From the NCBI RefSeq assembly GCF_013402795.1, contig NZ_CP058595.1:717501-781500 (forward strand): DNA of 64,000 bases, in the 5' to 3' direction. The notes below the pieces were generated by a model. The model ran no database searches, had not been told where the DNA came from, and saw only the letters and a list, made by a program, of their open reading frames with translations. The DNA comes from Costertonia aggregata. GTDB lineage: Bacteria; Bacteroidota; Bacteroidia; Flavobacteriales; Flavobacteriaceae. Shown one piece after another: positions 42,295-51,087 of this stretch. Both the position numbers and the translations under genes were made by a program. Position 1 is the first letter of the stretch. Every line of letters starts with the position of its first letter.

Positions 42295-42558
42295 TTATTT
42301 TCCCCAATTTATTTTGTTCCAAAGACGTTCATGAAAGAAATAGAGAAACATTTTCGTGATAAAATCTATGGATGCTATCGAAGCAGCGATAGCCACTTCG
42401 CCAGTAAGGATGTATGATATGAGCAGGGTATCCAAAGTTCCGATTACTCTCCAACTCACTGCTTTTGCAACGCTACGAATGGGTCTTTCCGATTTTTTAT
42501 CGGCTTCGTATTTTGTCTTGGATTCTTTTTTGCTTAAAACAAGTTGGTCAACAATCAT
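42295..42558 (-). CDS. DUF2061 small membrane protein
   Basis: An 87-residue protein. The charged N-terminus is followed by RSVAKAVSWRVIGTLDTLLISYILTG and two hydrophobic helices, ending in FLYFFHERLWNKINWG. This matches DUF2061, small proteins with the SWR(V/I)xGTLDT signature often encoded beside sulfate assimilation genes. A role in the membrane, perhaps linked to sulfate uptake, has been suggested from context only. It sits between the Rrf2 regulator and cysH, so it is probably the first structural gene of the sulfur unit. Confidence 0.85.
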   Translation of the reverse strand: MIVDQLVLSKKESKTKYEADKKSERPIRSVAKAVSWRVIGTLDTLLISYILTGEVAIAASIASIDFITKMFLYFFHERLWNKINWGK

Positions 42559-42745
42559 TGAAAAATCAAATTAATCTAATTATCCTATTGATATACTAGA
42601 GTAAACAAATGTAAACCAAAAATATTGTTCAAAAAACAATCTTGGATAAGATTTAACATTTATCCTATAGAATTTATAGATTAATAACCATATGCTAGAA
42701 ATATTTCGATTTTTATAATTTCAAAAGGTATTCGAATTAAAAATT

Positions 42746-43156
42746 CTAAATAATCAAATCGGCCAGCGTGTTATTCCGATAAACACCTAAATTGGCATCA
42801 CGAACCTTGAGCATCAATTTATTGACCGAACAGGCTTTTTCGTCAGGACAGTCGTCACACTTTTCATAAAAGTTTAGACTGACGCAGGGTACCATGGCAA
42901 TAGGCCCTTCAAGAACACGCATGACATCGGTCATTAGCACTTCATTTGGGTTTTTTATCAAGTAGTACCCCCCACCCTTGCCTTTTTTTGAACCCAAAAA
43001 ACCCGTCTTTCTCAAGGACAACAAAATACTTTCCAAAAATTTTTGGGAAATATTTTCGTGCTCTGCGATTTCTGCTATCTGAACTGGATTATTACCCTTT
43101 TGGCAGGCTAGGTACGTTAGCGCTTTGAGTCCGTATTTTGTTTTTTTGGAGAGCAT
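42746..43156 (-). CDS. Rrf2-family transcriptional regulator, likely of sulfur assimilation
   Basis: A 136-residue regulator. The N-terminal winged helix (about 1-80) is typical: MLSKKTKYGLKALTYLA, IAEIAEHENISQKFLESILLSL-type recognition region, GFLGSKKGKGGGYYL. Cys91, Cys100, Cys103 and Cys109 follow (CVSLNFYEKCDDCPDEKAC). Rrf2 regulators such as IscR and NsrR bind an iron-sulfur cluster through Cys in this region, so a cluster or redox-sensing role is plausible. By contrast CymR of Bacillus, another Rrf2 member, controls cysteine metabolism with a protein partner. It is first in line with DUF2061 and cysHDN on the minus strand, making it the likely regulator of that unit. Confidence 0.85.
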   Translation of the reverse strand: MLSKKTKYGLKALTYLACQKGNNPVQIAEIAEHENISQKFLESILLSLRKTGFLGSKKGKGGGYYLIKNPNEVLMTDVMRVLEGPIAMVPCVSLNFYEKCDDCPDEKACSVNKLMLKVRDANLGVYRNNTLADLII

Positions 43157-43368
43157 AAAGCTAAGATAGGGAAAAATGAGTATTCGGTCGGCAGTGTTCA
43201 GTTTGTAGTTTGTGATCTAAGAATTTAAGGGGAAATGAAGTGAATGATGTTTAGTGCATGGCTCTGGATATCGAGAGTTTACCTTTTTATTTTTTCCGTA
43301 AACCGTGAATTACTGGAACTATTTAAAAAACGACAAATGGAATTTGCTATGCCCTTTTCAATTTTGCA

Positions 43369-44160
43369 TCATCTATTAAATTTAAAGTTTAGTCCATAAG
43401 TCAAAAAAGAATCGTTGGCCTTGGCACCTACCAAATTTATATTCTCATAGAAATCATTAAAACCGACCTTAAGACTCAGACCTTTATAAACAGGTGCCAG
43501 TAGCGAAGTTTCTAAATTGAATCGATAGTTTTCCGGTTCGGTAATGTCTTGTTGAAACCAGAACAAAAAATTAAAGATCAGCCTTTTAGGCACAAGAACA
43601 AATTTTGAACTCAAGACCGGGGAGATGAAAAAGCCATCGATGGTATCGCCGCCTCCATTATCAAAATCTTTAAAATTGCTACCCATATATTTTTTTTTGG
43701 CGTAGCTTCCCATTAAACCGAACTGTACAAAGGCCCGTGATTTTTTAACCGCAGCATATCTTGTACCCAACCCGTATTGAATATTTATGTTGATTCGTTT
43801 AATAAAGAATTTTTCAAAGAAAAACCCTCCAAAAACATCAAGCTTTTTATCTATTCTGTAAGTGAGAAAGTTTCTCGTCAAGTAGTCATCTTGTGATTTG
43901 TTTTCAAAAACTTTTTGAAAAAGGTACAAATGCCTTGAATTAAAATTCCATTTTCGGTTTTTTGAGTCCATCGAGAAATCAAGTTGGTTAATGAATTGTA
44001 AGCGTTCAAAATTACCGGTTTGTACATTACCTGTCGCTGCAAAATCAAGGTCTGTTCTCGTGGAGTCTTTTACACTTTGACCATGTAGTTTGCTTTGTAT
44101 GAGAAAACAAATCAGAAATGCAATTAAAAATATAAACTGTTTTTTCCCAGTCATTACCAA
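43369..44160 (-). CDS. DUF481 outer-membrane barrel protein
   Basis: A 263-residue protein with a signal peptide (QFIFLIAFLICFLIQSKLHG). The rest is beta-barrel: TRTDLDFAATGNVQTGNFERLQF, repeated aromatic alternations, GLGTRYAAVKKSRAFVQFG, ending LTYGLNFKFNR. This is the DUF481/salt-inducible outer-membrane family, whose function is poorly known. ATG codons at residues 1 and 3 are both possible. It is downstream of the double NTF2-like gene (about 50 bases). Confidence 0.7.
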   Translation of the reverse strand: MVMTGKKQFIFLIAFLICFLIQSKLHGQSVKDSTRTDLDFAATGNVQTGNFERLQFINQLDFSMDSKNRKWNFNSRHLYLFQKVFENKSQDDYLTRNFLTYRIDKKLDVFGGFFFEKFFIKRININIQYGLGTRYAAVKKSRAFVQFGLMGSYAKKKYMGSNFKDFDNGGGDTIDGFFISPVLSSKFVLVPKRLIFNFLFWFQQDITEPENYRFNLETSLLAPVYKGLSLKVGFNDFYENINLVGAKANDSFLTYGLNFKFNR

Positions 44161-44208
44161 AAGTTAAAAGGGACACCGTAAAGTACCCCTCTGCTATCAT
44201 TGATCAAA

Positions 44209-44985
44209 TCAAAAATGAGGGTGGTCGTTCGCCACGTTCTCCCATGGTTCAATGGCTTGTTCAACACTCCAATGCTCGGCAATCTTGCCATCATCCATTC
44301 TAAACCAGTCGAAAACGACACGTTCTTTTTCCCCGAAATAGTGGGAATGGGCCATAACAAGGTCTCCCGAGGCCAACAACAACTTATTGTCATGATGCAT
44401 TCGCCCGCCCATTTTGCTGACAATATGGTCTTTCAGTACCTCTTTACCCCTCAATTCGCCATCCATCTCGTTATGATAGATATAATCGGTAGATACCAAA
44501 CTGTCGATTTCAACCAATCTACCCCTGTTCAGCACATGGTCAAGAAATCGTTTTATGCTAGCTTTATTTTTTTTCCTGATATCATCGGAAACCTCTTTTT
44601 CACCATCCCCCGCTCCGGCAATGGCATTTTGCAATTGCTCATCGGGCAAAGGCATAAGTGCATCCCAATGCTCTTGTACCTTGCCGTTTTCGATACGCCA
44701 TACGTCGGTGCACAACAGAGGATGTTCCCCTAGCGGATTCGGTGCGGTGTAATAGCCATGGTAGGCCATGATATCGCCATCGGATACCCATCGTACTGGT
44801 TTATAGCCAAAATTCATTTGCAACATTTCCTTTAGGTGTACAATGGTATCGCCAGCCCAGGGGTTGTGTTGAATAAAATCTATGGCAAAGTTGGTATCGA
44901 TACCCGATTCACTTTTGTCTTTGAGGATAGCATCCAAGCCATACCAAACGATTTGAATGTTATTTTTTTCTTGTTCTGAGAGCAT
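44209..44985 (-). CDS. double NTF2-like (SnoaL/DUF4440-type) protein
   Basis: A 258-residue protein made of two similar SnoaL-like domains. The first (about 5-125) contains DTNFAIDFIQHNPWAGDTIV and IENGKVQEHWDALMPLP. The second (about 137-258) contains STDYIYHNEMDGELRGKEVLKD and RMDDGKIAEHWSVEQAIEPW. Each has the conserved His-containing NHNP or YHNE region and the closing GKxxEHW motif. Such cone-shaped domains include isomerases and polyketide cyclases, but many are uncharacterised. No signal peptide is present. It lies next to the Spy/CpxP-like gene and may be controlled by the divergent HxlR-type regulator. Confidence 0.78.
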   Translation of the reverse strand: MLSEQEKNNIQIVWYGLDAILKDKSESGIDTNFAIDFIQHNPWAGDTIVHLKEMLQMNFGYKPVRWVSDGDIMAYHGYYTAPNPLGEHPLLCTDVWRIENGKVQEHWDALMPLPDEQLQNAIAGAGDGEKEVSDDIRKKNKASIKRFLDHVLNRGRLVEIDSLVSTDYIYHNEMDGELRGKEVLKDHIVSKMGGRMHHDNKLLLASGDLVMAHSHYFGEKERVVFDWFRMDDGKIAEHWSVEQAIEPWENVANDHPHF

Positions 44986-45003
44986 TTTGCGTTGATTTAA
45001 AGG

Positions 45004-45324
45004 TTATGATTTGATTTTAAGCTTTTTCAGTTGGGTTGGATTCAATACTTGCTTCAGACCTTCTTCCCATTCCTTCACAGCAGCAATGATGATTTCTTTT
45101 TTTCTTCCTGCCTCATATGCTTTTTGATGCCCTTCCGAACGGTTTAAGTTCAATACATAAACCTTCTCTTTCTGCTCTTGGGTCAAGTCCAGTTTTTTTG
45201 CCATTTTTTCCGTGATGTGCCTTACTTGTTCTTCCTGTGATTTTTGTGTCCACATCACAGAGCAAATACCAAAAAATGTCGCTATGACGAATAGTGTCCC
45301 TAGGATGATTTTCTTTCGTTTCAT
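45004..45324 (-). CDS. Spy/CpxP-like small periplasmic protein
   Basis: A 106-residue protein with an N-terminal export signal or membrane anchor (IILGTLFVIATFFGICSVMW). The helical mature part contains LDLTQEQKEKVYVLNLNRSEGHQ and ends in VLNPTQLKKLKIKS. The LTxxQ-like motifs resemble the Spy/CpxP periplasmic helical chaperone family, though the match is loose. It lies 18 bases upstream (in transcription) of the double NTF2-like gene and is divergent from an HxlR-type regulator. Confidence 0.6.
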   Translation of the reverse strand: MKRKKIILGTLFVIATFFGICSVMWTQKSQEEQVRHITEKMAKKLDLTQEQKEKVYVLNLNRSEGHQKAYEAGRKKEIIIAAVKEWEEGLKQVLNPTQLKKLKIKS

Positions 45325-45440
45325 GATTTTTAAATTTTAGAATTTGGTTCAAATATGTTACGTTTGTCTTTCATAATCAAGTAGTTATATAAGAATTACA
45401 TAGTCATTTTTTGTAGACCATAATTGAAAATCAGCTAGTT

Positions 45441-45761
45441 ATGAAAAGTGAAAATTTTGTTAATTTAAATGCTTGCCCTGTCACGTATACCATGCGTAAA
45501 ATCGGTGGCAAGTGGAAACCCATAATACTATACTTGATTTCCAAGGGCGGAAATCGATTTGGAATCCTTCAAAGGGGAATTGAGGGAATAAGCAAACAGA
45601 TGTTGACAAAACAGCTCAGGGAGTTGGAAGCCGATGGTATTCTGCATCGTGAGATTTTTCCAGAGATTCCACCAAGGGTCGAGTATTCCATTACCGAAAA
45701 AGGAAGGTCGTTATTTCCGGTAATAGAAAGTATGCGTAGTTGGGGGGAAAAGCAGATGTGA
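45441..45761 (+). CDS. HxlR-family winged-helix transcriptional regulator
   Basis: A 106-residue regulator of normal length for the family. It begins with a Cys-containing lead (NACPVTYTMRKIGGKWKPIIL), where the Cys is conserved in redox-sensing HxlR proteins such as HypR and YodB. ISKQMLTKQLRELEADGILHRE and RVEYSITEKGRSLFPVIE follow (helix-turn-helix and wing). It is divergent from the Spy-like/NTF2 genes, with a shared region of about 115 bases that probably holds its operator. Confidence 0.92.
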   Translation: MKSENFVNLNACPVTYTMRKIGGKWKPIILYLISKGGNRFGILQRGIEGISKQMLTKQLRELEADGILHREIFPEIPPRVEYSITEKGRSLFPVIESMRSWGEKQM

Positions 45762-45818
45762 AGTTATCAAATTCTGCTTGGGTTAAGCGTAAGTGCCAAA
45801 AGCTATCGAATTATTGGC

Positions 45819-46982
45819 TTACCCCAACGCCTGCCCGATATCACCAATAATATCATCAATATGCTCCAACCCCACGGATACACGAACCATTCCGTCGGTA
45901 ATGCCCGTTTCAGCTCTCTCTTCCGTAGATAACTTACTATGTGTAGTTGATGCGGGATGCGTAACGATACTTCTAGAATCGCCCAAGTTGGCAGAGAGGG
46001 AAAGTAATTTAATGGAATCGAAGAATTTCTGCCCAGCTGCCAATCCGCCTTTCACTTCAAAAGCGACTACGCAACCACCGGCCTTCATTTGTTTTTTGGC
46101 AACCTCGTATTTGGGATGTGACTTCAAAAAGGGGTATTTAACCCAATTTACTTTTTCATGATTTTCAAGATACTCTGCCAATTTTAAGGCATTCTCGCAG
46201 TGCCTGTCTACACGAACCGCCAAGGTTTCCAAACTTTTGGAAAGCACCCATGCATTGAATGGTGACAAGGCAGGGCCTGTTATTCTTGAAAATCGGTATA
46301 CTTTATCAATCAAATCCGCTCTCCCGACCGTGATGCCTGCAAGCACCCTACCTTGACCGTCCATTAGCTTGGTACCGGAATGGATGACCAGATCCGCTCC
46401 AAATTTTATAGGCTGTTGTAAATATGGGGATGCAAAACAGTTGTCAATTATCAAAATCAGATCGTGTTTTTTTGCAATTGCTCCTAGAACTTCCAAATCC
46501 AAAATATCAACTCCGGGATTTGTAGGTGATTCGGTATATATAATCTTCGTTTGAGGCGTAATCAAGCTTTCAATACTATACAACTCATTAATCTTGAAAT
46601 AGGTATGTGAAATATTCCATTTGGGAAAAAAGTTATTAAACAACGAATGTGTAGAACCAAAAATACTTCTAGCGGAAAGAATATGGTCGCCACTTTTCAA
46701 CAAAGCGGCAAAAGTAGAGAAGACTGCGGCCATTCCCGAGGCAAAGGCAAATCCAGCTTCGGCACCTTCCATTTGACATACCTTATCTACGAACTCCGAT
46801 GAATTCGGATTTGAATACCTGGAATAGATATTTCGTTCTTTTTCCTCAGCGAAAGAAGCCCGCATGTCTTCGGCATCTTCAAAAACGAAGCTAGAAGTGA
46901 GGTATAGCGGAACTGAATGTTCTAGGTTTTGCGAACGTTTGATTTGCGTTCGTATGGCGTTGGTTTCGAATTGTTTGCTCAT
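45819..46982 (-). CDS. metZ: Cys/Met-metabolism PLP enzyme, O-succinyl/acetylhomoserine sulfhydrylase type
   Basis: A 387-residue trans-sulfuration family enzyme. YLTSSFVFEDAEDM is near 28 and YSRYSNPNSSEFVDKVCQMEGAEAGFAFASGMAAV-like sequence near 55-90, followed by TESPTNPGVDILDL near 150. The PLP-lysine segment is VIHSGTKLMDGQGRVLAG near 205 and the closing part is SNLGDSRSIVTHPASTTH-like. The KLMDGQGRVLAG phrase is characteristic of MetZ (homocysteine from O-succinylhomoserine and sulfide). Because the upstream pathway here makes O-acetylhomoserine, the acyl substrate is uncertain and cystathionine synthase/lyase activity cannot be excluded. It follows the GIY-YIG gene and repeat cluster on the same strand. 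Confidence 0.85.
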   Translation of the reverse strand: MSKQFETNAIRTQIKRSQNLEHSVPLYLTSSFVFEDAEDMRASFAEEKERNIYSRYSNPNSSEFVDKVCQMEGAEAGFAFASGMAAVFSTFAALLKSGDHILSARSIFGSTHSLFNNFFPKWNISHTYFKINELYSIESLITPQTKIIYTESPTNPGVDILDLEVLGAIAKKHDLILIIDNCFASPYLQQPIKFGADLVIHSGTKLMDGQGRVLAGITVGRADLIDKVYRFSRITGPALSPFNAWVLSKSLETLAVRVDRHCENALKLAEYLENHEKVNWVKYPFLKSHPKYEVAKKQMKAGGCVVAFEVKGGLAAGQKFFDSIKLLSLSANLGDSRSIVTHPASTTHSKLSTEERAETGITDGMVRVSVGLEHIDDIIGDIGQALG

Positions 46983-47043
46983 ATTTTATTTTTCATTCCC
47001 TTAATAATGGGGTTTATTTCTCAATTTATGGTTCGGTTTCGGG

Positions 47044-47165
47044 CATTCCGGTGGCTTCGGCTACGCTCAGCCACCGGAATGTGGCTACGCTCAACCACTG
47101 GAATAACTCTAGGCTCAAGGTTTGGTCTCGGACTTCGGCCCCTGAGCGTAGCCGAAGGGAGCCGA
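47044..47165. repeat. cluster of GCTACGCTCA palindromic repeats
   Basis: This includes a perfect 13-bp inverted repeat CATTCCGGTGGCT/AGCCACCGGAATG (47044-47056, 47069-47081) around the core TCGGCTACGCTC. A second GTGGCTACGCTCAACCAC unit is at about 47081-47097. A reversed core TGAGCGTAGCCGAAG is at 47143-47157. The cluster fills the gap between metZ and the GIY-YIG gene. Confidence 0.8.
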
Positions 47166-47177
47166 AGTGACCAAAAA

Positions 47178-47492
47178 TCAATTTCGCTCCTTAAAATATT
47201 TATAGTGTGTCCCATTTTGACATTCCGCCAAATTATGGAGTTTTTCCAGTTCTCCGTTTATGAGGGCTTCCTTTTTTGCCCGACTCCAACCTTGAATCTG
47301 TTTTTCCCGATAGAACGCGGTATCGACTCTCTGATATTCTTCCACATAAATCAACTTTACCGGAAGTCTTTTCGCCGTGTAATTTGCTCCCTCCCCATTT
47401 TGATGTTGTTCTAGTCTAAGCTCAAGTTCTTTCGTACTGCCAGTATAGTACGTACCATCGGAACAGCATAAGATGTATGTGTAGCCTCTCAT
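47178..47492 (-). CDS. GIY-YIG family nuclease-like protein
   Basis: A 104-residue protein started at MRGYTYILCCSDGTYYTGSTKEL. This gives the normal family beginning; an upstream ATG would add 23 residues read from repeat-like sequence. The GIY and YIG motifs appear as YTYIL and YYTGS. The conserved Arg and Glu are within RLEQHQNGEGANYTAKRLPVKLIYVEEY and AFYREKQIQGWSRAKKEALI. Small free-standing GIY-YIG proteins of this kind (UPF0213/YhbQ type) are probable DNA-repair or DNA-structure nucleases with unknown target. It is embedded in a repeat cluster between metZ and the metX-thrA fusion, as if carried by or tolerated among repeats. Confidence 0.85.
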   Translation of the reverse strand: MRGYTYILCCSDGTYYTGSTKELELRLEQHQNGEGANYTAKRLPVKLIYVEEYQRVDTAFYREKQIQGWSRAKKEALINGELEKLHNLAECQNGTHYKYFKERN

Positions 47493-47562
47493 TGACTTCG
47501 GTTTTACTTTTTTAACAACCCCCGATTTCGGCTTCGCCAATCTCCGAGGTAGCTGGGCCAAA

Positions 47563-47588
47563 GGTGGCTGAGCGTAGCCGAAGCCACC
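47563..47588. repeat. GCTACGCTCA palindrome at the end of the metX-thrA gene
   Basis: GGTGGCT and AGCCACC (47563-47569, 47582-47588) flank the reversed core TGAGCGTAGCCGAAG. It lies between the stop of the fused aspartate kinase gene and the GIY-YIG gene. Confidence 0.75.
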
Positions 47589-47594
47589 AAATCG

Positions 47595-50500
47595 TTATCC
47601 TTTCTCCGCAATCCTTAAAATATCCCCAAAGACACCTCTGGCGGTTACCGCCGCTCCAGCACCAGCTCCTTGAATGACCAACGGATTCTCACCATAAGAC
47701 TGCGTATAAATTTCTATGATAGAATCCGAACCTTTTACCTGCCCCAAGGCACTTTCTTTGGGAACGGAAACTAATTTTACATCCAAAACCCCTTTTTCTT
47801 GTTGTAAATCGCCATGTAAGTCTCCAACGTAACGTAAGACATGACCCGGTTTCTGGTTCTTTTTGATTTCGTTGAACTTATCGTCCAATACTCCTAGATT
47901 CTTCAGAAAAAAATCGACTTCCACTTTTTGTAAAGCCTCTGGAATCAGGTTTTGGATGTTGATATCAGAAAACTCATTCCCCAGATCCAACTCTCGGGCC
48001 AATATCAATAATTTTCGCCCAACATCGTTTCCGGACAAATCCTCCCTAGGGTCAGGCTCTGTGAAGCCTTTTCGCATCGCATCTTTAAGGATGGATGAGA
48101 ATGGAGCGTCAACTTCTGAGAACGTATTAAAAATATAGCTCAGACTTCCCGAAAAAACACCTTTGATACGCGTGATATTTTCTCCCGAGAGGTGCAATAG
48201 TTTTATGGTGTCTATCAATGGGAGTCCTGCACCAACATTGGTTTCGTACAAATACTGTTTTTGATTTTTGACCAGTTCACCCCGTAGTGATCGATAATAG
48301 TCAAAACCCAATGTATTGGCGATTTTATTGGACGATACCACATCAAACCCGTTTTTTATAAAATCAAAATAATGGGCTACAAAGTCGTTACTTGCCGTAT
48401 TGTCCACTACAATCAAATTCTCCAAATGATTGTTCTTGGCAAAGTGTATCGCATCTTTTATTTCATAAGGTTTTCCTTTACTATCAATGTTGGATTTCCA
48501 GTTTTTTGTGACCCCGTTTTCTGCCAACAAGATTTTTCGGGAATTGGCAATGGCGAAAATCCGTAAATCGATTCCCTTTCTATGTTCTATGGTTTGGGAC
48601 GATTCTAAAATTTGGTCTATCAAGGTTCCACCAACATTTCCGTGGCCAAAAATAGCTAGATTCACTTTTTTATTGACCCCAAAAACCTGACCGTGCATTA
48701 CGTTCAATGCCTTGGTCAAATCTGACTGTTTTACCACCAAGCTCACGTTTTTTCCCGATACCGTGTTATTGAACAATAAGGGTACAATTTGATTTTTTAT
48801 AAGTGTGTTGTACGGCTTATGAAATGTACTTAAATCCTGACCCACAACAGAAATGACCGATACATCTGGCACTACGGTAATTAAATTGATATCCTTTGAT
48901 TCAAAATCGCCCGTAAATTCTTTCTCCAAAGCCAGTTTGGCTTTTTGGGCTTTGTTCTTTTTAACAACAAGACCTATTCCACGTTCGGAAGAACCTTGGG
49001 AAATAATACTGACACTTATATTGTTGGCTTCCAAGGTTTTAAAGATACGGGCATCAATACCCACTTTTCCTAACAGTCCCCTACCTTCAAGGTTTACCAA
49101 GGCGACATCCTCAATGACCGATAACGATTTAATGCCTTCCTTATTGGACTCGGCATTTATGAGCGTACCCTCGTTATCATCTTTAAAAGTATTCAGAATG
49201 CGTAACGGTATATTTTTTTCAATCAGCGGGATAATCGTCTTTGCATGTAGAATGGTAGTTCCAAAGTTGGCCAATTCGTTGGCCTCTGCATATGACAGGT
49301 TTGCAATGCGTTTAGCCTCGGGAACATAATCGGGATTGGCCGTAAAAATACCATCTACATGTGTATAGTTCTGAAGTTCTTCGGCATCCAAAAAATTCGC
49401 TATAAGTGCCGCAGAATAATTACTGCCGTTTCTCCCCAGGGTGGTAGTCTCCCCATCTTCGGTAGCAGCGATAAAACCAGTGATTACAGGAACAGTATCA
49501 ACGGGCAGTTCGGAAAATTGTTTGAGCACATTTTCCTTGGACTTCTCTTCAAATACCTTTGCATCCCCAAACGTATCATCGGTCTTCAAAAGTTCTCTAG
49601 CGTCTATAAACGAGGCTTTGATACCTTTATCGGTTAAAAGTTTGGCGACCAATTTTGCCGAGATAATTTCCCCTTGTGCCAAGACCTCATCCTTTATTTT
49701 GGCACTGTAATCACCAAGCAATGATACCCCTTCAAACAACTTGGCCAACTTTTTGAACTCTACTGTAAGATCAATATCGGCATAAGTATGTTGCTGGTAT
49801 TTTTCAAGTAACTCAACGTCTTTTTGATACGCTATACCGTTTGCCGCTTTATCCAGAATAGCTTCCAGCTGATCTGTTGCTTTTTCACGGGCAGATAATA
49901 CCACGGCAATTTTTTCACCAGTCTCAGCCTTGGAAACGATAATATCCAAAACACGCTCCAGACCTTCTCCGTTACTGAGGGATTTTCCGCCAAACTTTAA
50001 AACCTTGATTTTTCCTGTTTTACCATTGGTTTTGAAAATCGTATCCAACAACTTTTCCATCTGATCAAACTCTATCAAAAAAGCATCATGCCCATGAAGC
50101 GATCGTACCTCACCATATGTTACATTACTATTGGCCTGTGCCAATTGCTTAAAGGTATCCTTGTTTTCCTTGGCCGTAAAGAATAAATCGGAATCCACTC
50201 CTACGATATGAATGTTGGTATCGCTGTTTTGAAGATCAATAAAGTTTTCCTCCCCGTTACGGGTAACATCAATGGTCTTGAGCAACTGGTTCATTAATTT
50301 ATAGGCCGATAATTGAAACCGTTCCTGTAATTTTTTCCCGTGGTGCGTCAACCAACTCTCTACATTGAACACTTGGAGTTCTTCGTTGGTGCTTCGTTTG
50401 AACCGCTCTTTAAAAGATTCCGGCGTTCGGTAGCACAACATCGCATGCATACGTGCATCATGCACGGGTTGTTTTGAATTTACGAGAAACTGTTCCTGAA

Positions 50501-50981
50501 TTTGACAGTTGGCTATCAACCAGTCCGTGGATTTCCAGTCCGAAGCTACCGGAATCAGATGCTGTGCCAAATTGGGCTCCAAGGCGGCCATTTCCCAAGC
50601 GATGCCGCCACCCAAGGAGCCGCCTATGATGGCAAAAAGCTTTTTGACGTTCAATTTTGCCAATCCCAAAATAAAAATCCGTGCGATATCCCCAGCCACA
50701 AAATCCTTATAATTATCGATCACAAAACCATCATAGCCGTTTCCTGGAATATTGAAGGAGAGAATCGTATATTTTTTTGTGTCGATACACTTTCCGTCGC
50801 CGATCAAAGCGGACCACCAGCCATCTTTACCCGTAACATTTGAATTACCCGTTAGGGCATGATTTACCAGAACTATGGGAGCCGAATGCAGTTCCTTGCC
50901 AAAAAGTTGGTAAGAAAGTTCAATATCTTGGCATACACCATTGATGGTAGTATATTTTGCTATATCTAATTTGTGCAGCAT
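47595..50981 (-). CDS. thrA: fused homoserine O-acetyltransferase - aspartate kinase - homoserine dehydrogenase
   Basis: About 1128 residues from ATG at 50981 (MLHKLDIAKYT); an ATG at 51041 would add 20 residues. The N-terminal alpha/beta hydrolase of MetX type (about 1-325) has LVNHALTGNSNVTG, the nucleophile elbow GGSLGGGIAWEMA and the catalytic His in SLHGHDAFLIEF. The aspartate kinase (about 330-790) starts KVLKFGGKSLSNGEG and carries the ACT domains (about 640-790). The homoserine dehydrogenase (about 795-1128) starts AIFGHGNVGGTLIDQIL. One polypeptide thus does three steps from aspartate towards O-acetylhomoserine, except the semialdehyde dehydrogenase step, which must be elsewhere. The fusion is frequent in Flavobacteriia. 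It probably shares the metY transcript under SAM-I control. Confidence 0.93.
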   Translation of the reverse strand: MLHKLDIAKYTTINGVCQDIELSYQLFGKELHSAPIVLVNHALTGNSNVTGKDGWWSALIGDGKCIDTKKYTILSFNIPGNGYDGFVIDNYKDFVAGDIARIFILGLAKLNVKKLFAIIGGSLGGGIAWEMAALEPNLAQHLIPVASDWKSTDWLIANCQIQEQFLVNSKQPVHDARMHAMLCYRTPESFKERFKRSTNEELQVFNVESWLTHHGKKLQERFQLSAYKLMNQLLKTIDVTRNGEENFIDLQNSDTNIHIVGVDSDLFFTAKENKDTFKQLAQANSNVTYGEVRSLHGHDAFLIEFDQMEKLLDTIFKTNGKTGKIKVLKFGGKSLSNGEGLERVLDIIVSKAETGEKIAVVLSAREKATDQLEAILDKAANGIAYQKDVELLEKYQQHTYADIDLTVEFKKLAKLFEGVSLLGDYSAKIKDEVLAQGEIISAKLVAKLLTDKGIKASFIDARELLKTDDTFGDAKVFEEKSKENVLKQFSELPVDTVPVITGFIAATEDGETTTLGRNGSNYSAALIANFLDAEELQNYTHVDGIFTANPDYVPEAKRIANLSYAEANELANFGTTILHAKTIIPLIEKNIPLRILNTFKDDNEGTLINAESNKEGIKSLSVIEDVALVNLEGRGLLGKVGIDARIFKTLEANNISVSIISQGSSERGIGLVVKKNKAQKAKLALEKEFTGDFESKDINLITVVPDVSVISVVGQDLSTFHKPYNTLIKNQIVPLLFNNTVSGKNVSLVVKQSDLTKALNVMHGQVFGVNKKVNLAIFGHGNVGGTLIDQILESSQTIEHRKGIDLRIFAIANSRKILLAENGVTKNWKSNIDSKGKPYEIKDAIHFAKNNHLENLIVVDNTASNDFVAHYFDFIKNGFDVVSSNKIANTLGFDYYRSLRGELVKNQKQYLYETNVGAGLPLIDTIKLLHLSGENITRIKGVFSGSLSYIFNTFSEVDAPFSSILKDAMRKGFTEPDPREDLSGNDVGRKLLILARELDLGNEFSDINIQNLIPEALQKVEVDFFLKNLGVLDDKFNEIKKNQKPGHVLRYVGDLHGDLQQEKGVLDVKLVSVPKESALGQVKGSDSIIEIYTQSYGENPLVIQGAGAGAAVTARGVFGDILRIAEKG

Positions 50982-51087
50982 ACCGTATTGTATATTTCTA
51001 TCTCTTAGAATTGAATCCAAAAAATAATGCTTCAAATTCAATGGATTACCATAAAACCATTTGGGTCACCAAGCGCAATCAAAATGA

